Positions 1 through 8,868 of a DNA stretch of 9,355 nucleotides are shown here, piece after piece. The DNA is taken from positions 1 through 9,355 of the forward strand of contig DAIDAD010000017.1 in the NCBI GenBank assembly GCA_027310795.1, in the 5' to 3' direction. Position 1 is the first letter of the stretch. The number at the start of each line of letters is the position of its first letter. Source of the DNA: Candidatus Micrarchaeaceae archaeon. Its GTDB lineage: Archaea; Micrarchaeota; Micrarchaeia; Micrarchaeales; CABMGC01. The translations under genes were made by a program, and so were the position numbers. Below the pieces are notes generated by a model that worked only from the letters and a program-made list of their open reading frames with translations, was not told the origin of the DNA and made no database searches.

Positions 1-1
1 G

Positions 2-9
2 TATATAAA
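2..9 (-). promoter_or_regulatory. Candidate TATA box facing left (divergent promoter)
   Basis: Read on the minus strand this is TTTATATA, an exact match to the usual archaeal TATA-box consensus. It is preceded on that strand by a purine-rich stretch, AAAGAAGAG at about 12-20, that could act as a TFB recognition element. A start about 25 bases further left would lie outside the window, so the gene it might serve cannot be seen. TATATAAAA also reads as TATA-like on the plus strand, so orientation is uncertain; used rightward it would give a long gyrB leader of roughly 100 bases. Confidence 0.3.
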
Positions 10-67
10 AACTCTTCTTTCATGTTAGATAAACCCTTTAATAATTAACCATGCAATTATAATCAGA

Positions 68-74
68 GTATAAA
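68..74 (+). promoter_or_regulatory. Candidate TATA box of the gyrBA operon
   Basis: GTATAAA lies about 60 bases before the gyrB ATG. With the usual archaeal spacing of about 25 bases, transcription would begin near 95-100 and leave a leader of about 35 bases carrying the ribosome binding site at 122-128. Competing AT-rich candidates are TTTAATAA (37-44) and ATTATAAT (56-63), so the exact element is uncertain. The region contains short AT-rich inverted repeats: TTAAT-A-ATTAA at 38-48, ATAATT at 41-46 facing AATTAT at 55-60, and the 8-base palindrome at 56-63. These could be operator half-sites or simply reflect base composition. I see no gene or RNA in positions 1-131. Confidence 0.3.
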
Positions 75-121
75 CCCAGCCTTCAGCCTTTGCCATTTTG
101 GCGAGCAAAAACAATAAAAAC

Positions 122-128
122 AGGTGAT
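122..128 (+). promoter_or_regulatory. gyrB ribosome binding site
   Basis: AGGTGAT is fully complementary to the pyrimidine-rich 3' end usual for archaeal 16S rRNA, and it sits 3 bases before ATG 132. This decides the gyrB start. The reading frame stays open back to a TTG at 90, but no purine-rich element precedes that codon. Confidence 0.75.
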
Positions 129-131
129 GAA

Positions 132-2036
132 ATGCGCGATGAAACATATGATGCCTCAAAAATAATTGTGCTTGAAGGCGCGCAGGGAATAAGGAAAAGG
201 CCATCCATGTACATAGGCTCAACAGGGCCTGCCGGAATAATACACCTGCTATACGAAGTGATGGACAATTCGGTGGACGAAGCCTCGGCAGGATTCTGCA
301 AAAACATCAAAATCAAGCTGTTAAAGCAGGAAGGCGCAGATGTTGCAGAGGTTACTGATGATGGGAGGGGCATACCTATAGAAGTCATAGAAAAGTATGG
401 AAAGAGCGCACTGGAAGTGATAATGACAACGCTGCACAAAGGCGCGAAGTTCGAGAACGATGTCTACAAGGTAAGCGGAGGGCTTCACGGCGTAGGCCTT
501 ACTGTGGTAAACGCCCTATCGGAATTCACAGAAGTCACTGTAAGGAGAAACGGCAAGGCATACAGGCAGACATTCAGCAGAGGCATAGTGTCTTCTGCGC
601 TTGAGGAAATAGGCGAGTCGCAGGAAACGGGCACAACCATAAAATTCAAACCAGATCAGGAGATATTCAGCGTAAACACGTTCGACATAGCCCTGCTGAA
701 CGAACGCGCAAGGTATGTAAGCTATCTGAACATGGGGCTGAAAATAACAATAACCGACGAGCGATTCGGAGAGAAAGTCGAAGAAACATATTTTTCTGAT
801 AACGGCATAGTCGACTTCGTCAAGCATATAAACAAGGACAGGTCTCCGATAACAGCCGTAATATACGGCAAAAGCGCATCAGATTCGTCGGTGGTAGAAT
901 ATGCACTTCAATATACAGAAGCATACGACGAAAAGACCGAATCGTTTGTCAACAGCATAAAGACAAATGAAGGAGGAACGCACCTTTCAGGATTCCACGC
1001 TGCGCTTACAAGAGTACTGACGAATTACATAGACAAGAACAAGCTTGACAAAAACAGGGCAAGGATTACAGGCGAAGATGTGAGGGAAGGGCTTGGCGCA
1101 ATAATCAACATACTAATGCAGAATCCGGAATTCGAGGGCCAGACAAAAGAAAAACTGGGCAACGTGAAGATAAAAAACCTCGTCGAGGGATTTGTTTATC
1201 AATCAATGTCAAGGTATCTTGAAGAGCACCCTACAGACGCAAAAGCGATAATAAGGAAAATCACAGAAGCTGCAAACGTAAGGGAGAGCGCAAGGAAGGC
1301 CAGGGAGCTGGAAAGGAAGAAATCAATATTCTCGAATTCCGTGCTACCGGGCAAGCTTTCAGACTGCATACTCAACGACCCAGAAAAGACCGAACTCTTC
1401 ATAGTAGAGGGGGAGAGCGCAGGAGGGTCCAGCAAGCAGGGCAGGGACAAGAACATACAGGCAATACTGCCTTTAAGGGGAAAAATACTAAATGTGGAAA
1501 AGGCGAGCTTTGAAAAGATATTCGACAACACCGAGATAAAAACAATGATAACCGCATTCGGCACTGGAATAAACGAAACCTTCAACGCTGACAACATAAG
1601 ATATAAAAAGATAATAATAATGACCGACGCAGACGTCGACGGGAGCCACATAAGGACGCTGCTGCTCACCTTCTTCTACAGATATATGCGCAAGATAATA
1701 GAATCAGGATATGTATACGCGGCCCAGCCGCCACTATACAAAGTGACGAAGAACAAGGAAATAATGTACTGCTATTCCGACGAGGAGCTTGAGCAGAAAA
1801 GGAAGGAGCACGGCGAGCAGATCGAAGTCCAGAGATACAAGGGGCTTGGAGAGATGAACTACGACCAGTTGTGGGAGACTACGATGAACCCGAAGAACCG
1901 CAAGCTCAAGAAAATCTCGATAGAAGACGGGATGCATGCTGATGAGCTGTTCACGATACTCATGGGAGCGGATGTCGTAAAAAGAAGGAGATACCTCCAG
2001 GAGCATGCGAAGGAGGTAAAAGCTCTTGATATATAG
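132..2036 (+). CDS. gyrB: DNA gyrase subunit B
   Basis: ATPase subunit of DNA gyrase; with GyrA it forms the A2B2 enzyme that uses ATP to add negative supercoils to DNA. From ATG 132 the protein is 634 residues. The N-terminal GHKL ATPase domain shows [10 protein letters not shown] with the catalytic Glu42 and Mg-binding Asn46, DDGRGIP at 76-82, GGLHGVG at 116-122 and the transducer lysine loop QTKEKLG at 337-343 (Lys339). The TOPRIM domain shows VEGESAGG at 425-432 (Glu426) and DADVDG at 499-504 (Asp499, Asp501, Asp503). The closing signature [10 protein letters not shown] is at 567-576. The length is typical of GyrB proteins lacking the roughly 170-residue insert of enterobacterial GyrB. 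Arg79 and Arg139 align with the aminocoumarin-contact arginines Arg76 and Arg136 of E. coli, so novobiocin binding is plausible. The gene overlaps gyrA by 11 bases. GyrB rather than ParE is supported mainly by the GyrA-type partner. All catalytic residues are intact. Confidence 0.97.
   Translation: MRDETYDASKIIVLEGAQGIRKRPSMYIGSTGPAGIIHLLYEVMDNSVDEASAGFCKNIKIKLLKQEGADVAEVTDDGRGIPIEVIEKYGKSALEVIMTTLHKGAKFENDVYKVSGGLHGVGLTVVNALSEFTEVTVRRNGKAYRQTFSRGIVSSALEEIGESQETGTTIKFKPDQEIFSVNTFDIALLNERARYVSYLNMGLKITITDERFGEKVEETYFSDNGIVDFVKHINKDRSPITAVIYGKSASDSSVVEYALQYTEAYDEKTESFVNSIKTNEGGTHLSGFHAALTRVLTNYIDKNKLDKNRARITGEDVREGLGAIINILMQNPEFEGQTKEKLGNVKIKNLVEGFVYQSMSRYLEEHPTDAKAIIRKITEAANVRESARKARELERKKSIFSNSVLPGKLSDCILNDPEKTELFIVEGESAGGSSKQGRDKNIQAILPLRGKILNVEKASFEKIFDNTEIKTMITAFGTGINETFNADNIRYKKIIIMTDADVDGSHIRTLLLTFFYRYMRKIIESGYVYAAQPPLYKVTKNKEIMYCYSDEELEQKRKEHGEQIEVQRYKGLGEMNYDQLWETTMNPKNRKLKKISIEDGMHADELFTILMGADVVKRRRYLQEHAKEVKALDI
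1992..2018 (+). promoter_or_regulatory. gyrA ribosome binding site in a possible sequestering hairpin
   Basis: GGAGGT at 2012-2017 is a full-strength ribosome binding site 8 bases before the TTG at 2026, and it fixes the gyrA start. Within the gyrB coding sequence, TACCTCC at 1992-1998 is a perfect reverse complement of GGAGGTA at 2012-2018. Together they could form a 7-bp stem with a 13-base loop that hides the site. A ribosome finishing gyrB would open it, which would couple gyrA translation to gyrB. The complementarity is seen directly; folding and function are inferred. The codons involved (Tyr-Leu-Gln in RRRYLQEHA) belong to a conserved GyrB region, so the pairing may be incidental. Confidence 0.5.
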
Positions 2037-4461
2037 TGATGCCTTGACAGACGTTCAGAATGTGTTTTTGGAAGACGAGCTGCAGAGAAGCTATCTCGAC
2101 TACGCCATGAGCGTGATAATAGGCAGAGCCATACCCGACGCGAGGGACGGGCTGAAACCAGTGCAGCGCAGGATACTCTATGCAATGTACAACATAAAGA
2201 ACCTGCACAACCAGCCGACGAAGAAAAGCGCAAGGATTGTAGGAGAGGTGATAGGCAAGTTCCATCCTCATGGGGACATCGCCATATACGATGCACTTGC
2301 TAGGATGGCGCAGGACTTTTCAATGAATTATCCATTGGTAGAGGGCCAGGGAAACTTCGGCTCGATAGATGGGGATCCTCCAGCTGCAATGAGATATACG
2401 GAAGTAAGACTGACAAAGATGGCTGAAGACATACTCGCGGACATAGACAAGGAAACTGTCGAGTTCATCCCGAATTTCGACAACACTGAAAAAGAGCCCG
2501 CAATACTGCCTTCAAAGATACCAAATCTTCTGGTTAATGGCGCAACAGGAATAGCCGTAGGCGTGGCAACAAGCATGCCGCCGCACAACATAACCGAAGT
2601 CTGCGAAGCTGTGATATACAGGGTGAAAAACAAAGAGTCAAAACCAGAAGACATAATGGGCATAATAAAAGGCCCGGATTTCCCCACCGGCGGTATAGCC
2701 ATAATGGCGGGCAACGCGCTCAACGGCTACAAGACAGGGCGCGGGCAGATAACCGTCAAGGCAAAAGCAGAGATAGATGACAAAAAAGGAAGGATAAAGA
2801 TAACAGAAATACCTTACAACGTGAACAAATCATCTCTGATAACCAACATAGTCAATCTTGTAAAGGATAAACGCATCGAAGACATAAGAGACATAAGGGA
2901 CGAGACTGACAAGGAAGGAATACAGATAATAATAGAGCTGAAGAACAACGCCTCTGCCGAATCTGTGCTCAATTCATTATACAGGCATACACAGCTGCAA
3001 GTCACAATGCCGATAATAAACCTCGCGGTCATAGGCACGGGCCTGAAAAGCCTGAACATAATGGATATGCTTGACGCCTTCATAGACCACCGCGTCGAGA
3101 CGATACTAAAAAGATCAAAGTACGAGCTCGGCGTCGCGACAAACAGACTCCATATCGTGGAAGGCATACTGATTGCGATAGCCAGCATAGACGGCGTCAT
3201 AAAACTAATCAAGGAGAGCGACGAAGTGTCAGAGGCGAGGAAAAAACTCATGTCTAAATATGCGCTTACAGAAAAACAAGCAACCGCAATCCTCGATATG
3301 AAACTCAGCAGGCTCACGCATCTCGAAAGCGACTCGCTTGACAAGGAGAAAACGTCGCTTAAGGAAAACGTGGCATATTACAATTCTGTAATAGCGAGCA
3401 AGGACAAGGTAAATGGGATAATAATAGAAGAAACAGAGAAGCTCATAAAAGACTACGGCAGCAAGAGGAAGACAGAAATACTGTATTCGGACGAGTCTGC
3501 AGACATCACCGACGAAGACATGATAAGCGACGAGGAAGTGACTGTAATAAGGACAAAGGAAGGCTATGCAAAGAGGCTCAGCATGGCCAACTACAAAGAG
3601 CAGGCACGCGGCGGCAAGGGAATCATATCAATCAATCTGAAGGAAGGCGACTATGTAAACCAGATACTCAGATGCAACAACAAAGACTTCATATTATGCG
3701 TCACGAGCACAGGCAGGGCATACTGGCTGAAGGCGTACAAAATACCTGAAACAGGCAGATATTCAGAAGGCAAGGCTATAGCCAATCTCATAAGCGCGGA
3801 AGGGGAGAAAATAGTTTCAATGATAAACGTGCGCGATTTCGAAAACTCGACAATGGCATTCATAACTGCGAAAGGCACGGCGAAGAGGATAAGCGCACGC
3901 CTTTTCTCAAAACCAAGGTCTAACGGGGTCAGGGCGATAAAACTCGCGGAAGGGGACGAGATCACAGACGTTATACGCTACTCTGGAAAGAAGTACCTGC
4001 TTATAGCGACAAAGAAGGGCAAGATAATAAAATTCGACGAGTCACGGCTGCGCACCATAGGCAGGACCGGAATGGGCGTCAGGGGGATAAAACTGAAGCA
4101 GTCAGATTCGGCAACCAACATAATAGCAGCAAGCGACTATGGGAGCATACTCACCGTAACAGAAAAAGGCTACGGCAAAATAACAGAAATAATGAAATAC
4201 AGGACACAGAACAGAGGCGGCAAGGGCGTGATAAACATAAAAACTTCCGAAAAGACCGGCGAAGTGTCAAAAGTGCTCTACATGTCGCATGAGCAGCAGG
4301 CGATTCTGATAAATTCCAAAGGCGTCAGCATAACCATACCGACTGCTTCCGTAAGAGTCACAGGTAGGTCTGCAAGCGGCGTCAGGCTGATGAGGACTGA
4401 GTCAGGGACAAAAATAATAGACTGCATAATACTCAATGAAGAAATCCAGCCTAAACCCTAA
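2026..4461 (+). CDS. gyrA: DNA gyrase subunit A
   Basis: DNA breakage-reunion and wrapping subunit of gyrase, 811 residues. The TTG start is chosen because GGAGGT lies 8 bases upstream; the gene starts inside the last codons of gyrB. The winged-helix/tower half has Arg123 and catalytic Tyr124 in AMRYTE (E. coli Tyr122), the [11 protein letters not shown] signature at 39-49 and the helix-turn-helix HPHGD at 80-84. The C-terminal domain, from about 505, shows six repeated blade motifs: canonical GyrA box QARGGKG at 526-532, then elements near 573-587, 628-640, 675-690, 725-740 and 776-790. The fifth carries a second good box, QNRGGKG at 728-734. The box and six blades indicate true gyrase rather than ParC. 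The protein ends soon after the last blade, without the long acidic tail of E. coli GyrA. Residue 85, where E. coli has Ser83, is Ile, while Asp89 keeps the Asp87 position. Confidence 0.97.
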   Translation: MIYSDALTDVQNVFLEDELQRSYLDYAMSVIIGRAIPDARDGLKPVQRRILYAMYNIKNLHNQPTKKSARIVGEVIGKFHPHGDIAIYDALARMAQDFSMNYPLVEGQGNFGSIDGDPPAAMRYTEVRLTKMAEDILADIDKETVEFIPNFDNTEKEPAILPSKIPNLLVNGATGIAVGVATSMPPHNITEVCEAVIYRVKNKESKPEDIMGIIKGPDFPTGGIAIMAGNALNGYKTGRGQITVKAKAEIDDKKGRIKITEIPYNVNKSSLITNIVNLVKDKRIEDIRDIRDETDKEGIQIIIELKNNASAESVLNSLYRHTQLQVTMPIINLAVIGTGLKSLNIMDMLDAFIDHRVETILKRSKYELGVATNRLHIVEGILIAIASIDGVIKLIKESDEVSEARKKLMSKYALTEKQATAILDMKLSRLTHLESDSLDKEKTSLKENVAYYNSVIASKDKVNGIIIEETEKLIKDYGSKRKTEILYSDESADITDEDMISDEEVTVIRTKEGYAKRLSMANYKEQARGGKGIISINLKEGDYVNQILRCNNKDFILCVTSTGRAYWLKAYKIPETGRYSEGKAIANLISAEGEKIVSMINVRDFENSTMAFITAKGTAKRISARLFSKPRSNGVRAIKLAEGDEITDVIRYSGKKYLLIATKKGKIIKFDESRLRTIGRTGMGVRGIKLKQSDSATNIIAASDYGSILTVTEKGYGKITEIMKYRTQNRGGKGVINIKTSEKTGEVSKVLYMSHEQQAILINSKGVSITIPTASVRVTGRSASGVRLMRTESGTKIIDCIILNEEIQPKP

Positions 4462-7211
4462 CCCGACCAGAACCTGCGGTTCTTCACGAACTTCCTCTGT
4501 TCTTCAATCACATCGACAAAGAACTCCTTGTAATCCTTCCTCAGCATCCTAAGTATGCGTGCTGCCGTATCGACGCCTATTCCGTATACCGAAAGGGCGA
4601 CCGCAGCCCTGTTGCCATACTCGTTTATCAGTCCGGCTTCCCGCACTGCCTTTGAATATATGCGCGAGTCTGAAGCACTCATTTTTCTCGAACTTAATCT
4701 CTTGCCGACCACCGCTTCCTTTTCATCGCTGTGTATTACAAGCATAGGGCTGCCGCATCTTCTGCACGCAAGCTTTCTGTCCTCGTCAAAAGCCATCTTT
4801 TCGCCGAACGCGTACCCGCAGAATGTGCAGAGCAGGACAAGGTCCTTTGTCCCAAGGCGCTCTTTCAGTTTTTCAATGCCGTCCTCCCTCCCGAACGAAG
4901 GAGACAACAGCTCAGAATAGCTGTATGCTGACTGCACCGTCTCTTTTGTGAAAGGAGAGCCTGTGCGGTCCAATACCTCTATCTTTATCCGCCCACTTCT
5001 TAATCCAGAAGCGAACTCCCTTACGCATTCAACATCGAAATAGTTTTTCTTGAGGTCCCTGAGCACCTCGTCGAATACCACAGAGCCCTCATAAAAATTC
5101 ATCACCCTGTCTACAGCTCCTCTTCCAAGCTTCGCACCCTTGTCTATTATCCCGAACAGGGTCGCTATCTTGACAAACTTATACCTGAAAAGGTCGGAGC
5201 CTGTGACGAATCCGAGAGCATCGAAATCTTCAACAGCAGCCGATTGCATCACAGCTTTTCTAACATCAGGCTTCCTGAAATTGTATCCGAAATCAAGGAG
5301 TATCATATACTGGTTCGCCCTTGCCGCAACCCTGCCTCCTGACTGCACGGAGCAGACGTGGGAAAGGAGTCTTGCAAGGAACTCGTTTCCAAGTTTGCCG
5401 AGCGAAGTGTATACTACAGCATAGTCCTCCAATTCCTCGATCACCAGCCTTTCAGGCCCTGGCACGAAGAACTTGCGCTGCTTTTTGATGAAAGATTCCA
5501 CAGAAGGCAGAGTGCTTTTGCTGATGAATTTATCTGCGCTGCCAAGCCCATCCTGCATGTATCTTAAGACTGTGGAAACGGTGTCCTTTGAAACTGGTAT
5601 GTCTTCGCCTTCCCAATCCGGCACCATGGCCTCGGTCTTTTCGCCGGGTTCTACCGAGACGACACCGTCCTCTATGCTGAGCACCTTCCAAGGCATGCCC
5701 TTGCTTATGAAGTACGCACCTTCTTCTATGTTCGAATATACGAATTTTTCGTCGAGGTACGAGATTATTTTGTTGCTCACCACACTCTTCACAGAAAAGC
5801 GCGTAACCTCCGGTATCACGCTTATATTGCTGTAAAAATACGCCCTGCTGCGCCTTCCGATGCCCACCTTTCCGCCGTCTATCTTCAATAATCCGATGCC
5901 GCCTGCAAATCCCAGAAGCTCATTGAATTTCTGCTCTGGAAGATTCCTAAACACCGATGATCTCTTTACCATGCCGAACATCCTCCCTGTGTCTATTCTT
6001 CCATATTCAAGTGCAATGCCGCATGCCTGGTTCAAAAGCACATCGTACGGATTCTCCTCCATCCTGTTCTGCTCAAACCTTCCTTTCAGTGCAAGCTCCG
6101 CTATCGCAGCAGATTCGAGCGCTTCAATGCTGCCTGAAACGATTATCCTGCCGCGCGATATTCTTCCTTCCGCATGCCCTCCCCTGCCTATCCTCTGTAT
6201 AAGGCGTACTGCCTGCCTAGGGGAGCCGTACTGTATTACGAAATCCACCCTCCCTATGTCCATCCCAAGCTCCAATGAACTTGTCGATATTATCGCCTTC
6301 AGCTTTCCCTGCTTGAACCCCGATTCTGTGCTTATGCGCTCCTCCTTGTCTATCGAACCATGGTGCACCGCTATGGCCCCGAATCCCATCTTCTGTTCAA
6401 GATACAGCAGCTTCCTCCCAAGGGCTTCGACCACCTGTCTGGTGTTTGCGAATATTATCGTAGCCTCGGATTCCTTCACCAGCGAGGCTATGCTGTAGAC
6501 CCTCGCAGCAGCAGGCTCATCTATACTGAAGAAATCCTTTATCTTAAAAACATCCTCTGCCTTTACAGGCGCATCTACAAGTATCTCAAAATCCCTCTCC
6601 TTTTTCGACGCGACAATCTCATGCCTCCTGCTTCCGAATGCAAACCTGCATGTTTCGTCGAGATTGCCTATTGTCGCGCTTATGCCTATCCTTTGAAAAT
6701 CATGCGAAAGCTCCTCAAGCCTTTCAAGTGCGACAGCAAGCTGTGCGCCCCTCTTGTTATAGTAGAGTTCATGCACCTCATCGATCACTACGACCTTCAC
6801 GTTTGAAAGCGCCTGCCTCAGCCTTTTCGAAAGGAAGAGATTCTGCAGCGTCTCAGGAGTCGTGACGAGCACCTGCGGCGGAAAAGCTGCCTGCCTCTGC
6901 CTTTCCTTTGCGCCTGTGTCCCCATGCCTCACTGCCATGCTCACTCCTGAGCCTTCTGAAAGGGAGGAAAGCCTGTTCAGGAGGTCGCGGTTCAGCGCCT
7001 TCAGCGGAGTGATGTACAATGCGAATATCCCGTTTTCCGACGTCTGCGCTTTTTTGAGCACAGGAAGGAAAACAGCCTCTGTCTTTCCGCTGCCAGTTGG
7101 CGCTGAGACAAGGCAGTTGCTCCCGCTGCCTATGCTACGGAATGCCATTTCCTGTATCTCTGTGAAGGAGCCGTATTTCTCCAAGAAGAGAGAGAACGGA
7201 TCAGCCATCAT
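4458..7211 (-). CDS. lhr: Lhr-family superfamily 2 ATP-dependent helicase
   Basis: Large helicase-related protein, 917 residues, an ATP-driven nucleic-acid translocase linked in known members to DNA repair, recombination or RNA handling. Motifs in order: FTEIQ (16-20, Q-motif like), Walker A APTGSGKT (37-44), YITPLKAL (66-73), TTPETLQN (117-124), DEVH box (144-147), SAT (178-180), IIFANTR (252-258), LGMDIGR (315-321) and motif [10 protein letters not shown] (339-346). An Lhr-type winged-helix/core region follows. Near the C-terminus, Cys795/Cys798 and Cys816/Cys819 form a CxxC-CxxC zinc module, then a helix-hairpin-helix-like [12 protein letters not shown] (876-887) and the end NRRFW. The C-terminal zinc module and tail suggest an archaeal Lhr subtype, possibly aLhr2; I hold that loosely. 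The start is the first of two adjacent ATGs, because later starts lose the FTEIQ element. There is no purine-rich ribosome binding site upstream; the 21-base gap after the surface-protein gene is pyrimidine-rich. The stop overlaps the gyrA stop by 4 bases. No motif residue appears lost. Confidence 0.94.
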   Translation of the reverse strand: MMADPFSLFLEKYGSFTEIQEMAFRSIGSGSNCLVSAPTGSGKTEAVFLPVLKKAQTSENGIFALYITPLKALNRDLLNRLSSLSEGSGVSMAVRHGDTGAKERQRQAAFPPQVLVTTPETLQNLFLSKRLRQALSNVKVVVIDEVHELYYNKRGAQLAVALERLEELSHDFQRIGISATIGNLDETCRFAFGSRRHEIVASKKERDFEILVDAPVKAEDVFKIKDFFSIDEPAAARVYSIASLVKESEATIIFANTRQVVEALGRKLLYLEQKMGFGAIAVHHGSIDKEERISTESGFKQGKLKAIISTSSLELGMDIGRVDFVIQYGSPRQAVRLIQRIGRGGHAEGRISRGRIIVSGSIEALESAAIAELALKGRFEQNRMEENPYDVLLNQACGIALEYGRIDTGRMFGMVKRSSVFRNLPEQKFNELLGFAGGIGLLKIDGGKVGIGRRSRAYFYSNISVIPEVTRFSVKSVVSNKIISYLDEKFVYSNIEEGAYFISKGMPWKVLSIEDGVVSVEPGEKTEAMVPDWEGEDIPVSKDTVSTVLRYMQDGLGSADKFISKSTLPSVESFIKKQRKFFVPGPERLVIEELEDYAVVYTSLGKLGNEFLARLLSHVCSVQSGGRVAARANQYMILLDFGYNFRKPDVRKAVMQSAAVEDFDALGFVTGSDLFRYKFVKIATLFGIIDKGAKLGRGAVDRVMNFYEGSVVFDEVLRDLKKNYFDVECVREFASGLRSGRIKIEVLDRTGSPFTKETVQSAYSYSELLSPSFGREDGIEKLKERLGTKDLVLLCTFCGYAFGEKMAFDEDRKLACRRCGSPMLVIHSDEKEAVVGKRLSSRKMSASDSRIYSKAVREAGLINEYGNRAAVALSVYGIGVDTAARILRMLRKDYKEFFVDVIEEQRKFVKNRRFWSG
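4469..4483. terminator. Small hairpin just after gyrA, candidate terminator
   Basis: AGAACC-TGC-GGTTCT forms a perfect 6-bp stem with a 3-base loop, beginning 8 bases after the gyrA stop. On the plus strand it is followed by a pyrimidine-rich stretch (TTCCTCTGTTCTTC, 4492-4505) but not by a clean T run. It lies within the last codons of the convergent helicase gene (Asn-Arg-Arg-Phe-Trp), so coding constraint may explain it. Archaeal termination usually depends on T runs rather than hairpins, which lowers confidence that this is a terminator. Confidence 0.22.
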
Positions 7212-7232
7212 AAATGAAAGAGCGGGCAGAAA

Positions 7233-8855
7233 TCAGACTATGTATGCTCTGCCGAAAGCCTGCTTGAAAGAATTGCCAGAAGTATAATTCAGCACTATTC
7301 CCAGATTGAGATTGAAAGGAATCCCCGATATCACAGTGCTGTTGTAGTAGCACTTGAGGCTGACGTTCGCAGAGCCCAGCGCATTCACTGTATAGTTAAG
7401 CCGTGTCGCCTTTGTCGGCGAAACCAAATAACAAAGCCCTCCATGCAGCTCCACGCTCTGGTTGTAATTGTTTATCAGCTTGAATTTCAGAGTGCTGTTA
7501 GAATACGCTGCATCGGTGCAGTTGAAGCCCTGCACGAACCCGCACGAATTCGCAATCCCTGAAAGGAACACGTAAGGCTTGCCGCTCTCATGGAGCGCCT
7601 GTATCGCCTCCACAGACTCAGGGACGGAGTAGATCAATTTTGACGTATTTGCGATTGCAAAGTCAGTTATGTTCACGCTGCCTATATATGCTCTTGTTGC
7701 AGTAAGCGAGAAAGGCCCTATCTTCCCAGACCTCGGGAAAGCGTATGTGGAGCAGTAAGAGACGTTTGATATGTTGTATATCGCGCCGTAGCATACAAGA
7801 AACGGGCTCGTCATGTTTGTAGATTTTTGCAGGTAGTGGATGCTGTCATTAAGCTCGAACATCTTCCCTATGCTGAACACATTGCCATTGAATCCTGAGT
7901 ATGCGCCGATTCCCAGTGCATTTGACACTATGGAATTCGCCGCGAAGGTCAGGTTTTCAGAGGAAGGCATGTAATGCAGCTCCGGAGGTTTTGCAACCAG
8001 CGAAGTGCAGTTGAGCGTGCCGTTCGTCCCGATTATCTTTATCCATCCGCCGGAATACCAGCTGCACAGCGTTGAATAATTATCAAGCCTTACGAAGGTG
8101 AGCCCTGTTCCGTTGACAGTGATGTTCCTGCTCTGCAAACCTTTGTACTCAGCTGCATATGTTATTACTGCTGGAACCAGATAGCCGCGTATCCATATCG
8201 AAGAGACATGGCCCTTTGCATATGCGCCATTCGCATAAGAGAGTTCTTTCATGTAAGAGCCCGCAATGCTTGTTATCGGGTACATGAAACCATTGAGTGA
8301 GCTGATGTTCGACAATGTAAGCGGAATAGAGGTGAAGTTGCTGTATATGAATGAAGCCGTTACAACACCACTGCTGTCAAGATCAGCATAGGAACCAGCT
8401 TCAAGCCCGTTGCTGTTTATGTACTGATACGGTGCAGGATTCTGGCTCTGGCTTACTGTAAAGTTAGTTGCTGACCTGGCGGCGGCCCTGTCCGAGAGCG
8501 GGACCACATTCCCGGGGTCAGCGACTACAGACAAATTGTAAAAACCCGCGTTTTTCGGCGTGTAATTGAATGGTATGATGACAGACTTGCCCTCAGGTAT
8601 GTCCACCTTGTATATGTTTTCTGTAGAGCCGTTCACGTACAGGCCGAGGTCAAGCCCTGAGATTGCAGAGCCGCCTGTGTTAACTACAGTTATCGGGATT
8701 CTGATGTTCTGATATGGATATATCCGGCCTCCGGCAAGAGTCCTGTTGAAAGAAACGGAAAGCTGGTACGACGGCGAGCTGTAGAACCTGAAGTAAAGCG
8801 CAACTGCAATCACTATGACAAAGAAAGCCACCCATAAGTATTTCTCGTTCTTCAT
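7233..8855 (-). CDS. Membrane-anchored surface glycoprotein with CARDB-like domain
   Basis: Function unknown; a 540-residue protein predicted to face outside the cell. A short charged start (MKNEK) precedes one hydrophobic helix at about 7-22, a signal anchor. Residues about 45-135 look like a CARDB-type beta-sandwich: IPITVVNTGGSAISGLDLGL, then PEGKSVIIPFNYTP and FYNLSVVADPGNVVPLSD. The rest is beta-rich and Ser/Thr/Asn-rich with no family I can name. By my count there are 26 Asn-X-Ser/Thr sequons, suggesting heavy N-glycosylation. The eight cysteines fall in four close pairs, 264/283, 355/368, 438/446 and 475/502, consistent with local disulfides outside the cell. Residues about 455-540 resemble the C-terminal beta domain seen on many archaeal surface and pilin-like proteins (an impression from pattern, not a search). 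The gene lies 13 bases after the winged-helix gene and 21 bases before lhr. Its ribosome binding site is weak: GGTTGTTGAT directly abuts the ATG. Confidence 0.82.
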   Translation of the reverse strand: MKNEKYLWVAFFVIVIAVALYFRFYSSPSYQLSVSFNRTLAGGRIYPYQNIRIPITVVNTGGSAISGLDLGLYVNGSTENIYKVDIPEGKSVIIPFNYTPKNAGFYNLSVVADPGNVVPLSDRAAARSATNFTVSQSQNPAPYQYINSNGLEAGSYADLDSSGVVTASFIYSNFTSIPLTLSNISSLNGFMYPITSIAGSYMKELSYANGAYAKGHVSSIWIRGYLVPAVITYAAEYKGLQSRNITVNGTGLTFVRLDNYSTLCSWYSGGWIKIIGTNGTLNCTSLVAKPPELHYMPSSENLTFAANSIVSNALGIGAYSGFNGNVFSIGKMFELNDSIHYLQKSTNMTSPFLVCYGAIYNISNVSYCSTYAFPRSGKIGPFSLTATRAYIGSVNITDFAIANTSKLIYSVPESVEAIQALHESGKPYVFLSGIANSCGFVQGFNCTDAAYSNSTLKFKLINNYNQSVELHGGLCYLVSPTKATRLNYTVNALGSANVSLKCYYNSTVISGIPFNLNLGIVLNYTSGNSFKQAFGRAYIV

Positions 8856-8868
8856 ATCAACAACCGAT

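Noticed and set aside
90..131. Longer gyrB start at TTG 90 adding 14 residues
   Set aside because: No ribosome binding site precedes it, whereas ATG 132 has AGGTGAT immediately upstream and begins at the usual GyrB N-terminus.
25..222. Minus-strand frame with a hydrophobic C-terminal stretch resembling a small membrane protein
   Set aside because: Most of it is antisense to conserved gyrB codons; the hydrophobic end is the reverse reading of an AT-rich leader, and no start signal is seen.
1199..1669. 156-codon minus-strand frame rich in Ser, Leu and Phe inside gyrB
   Set aside because: It is the mirror of purine-rich gyrB coding sequence, has no ribosome binding site, and overlies the TOPRIM region that is clearly coding on the other strand.
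1987..1998. Alternative small hairpin GGAG-ATAC-CTCC competing with the gyrA site hairpin
   Set aside because: Only 4 bp; it may compete with the 7-bp pairing but is too short to claim as a regulatory switch.
5860..6498. 212-codon plus-strand frame inside lhr
   Set aside because: Pro/Ser/Leu-rich shadow of the helicase core; the opposite strand carries intact helicase motifs V and VI in this span.
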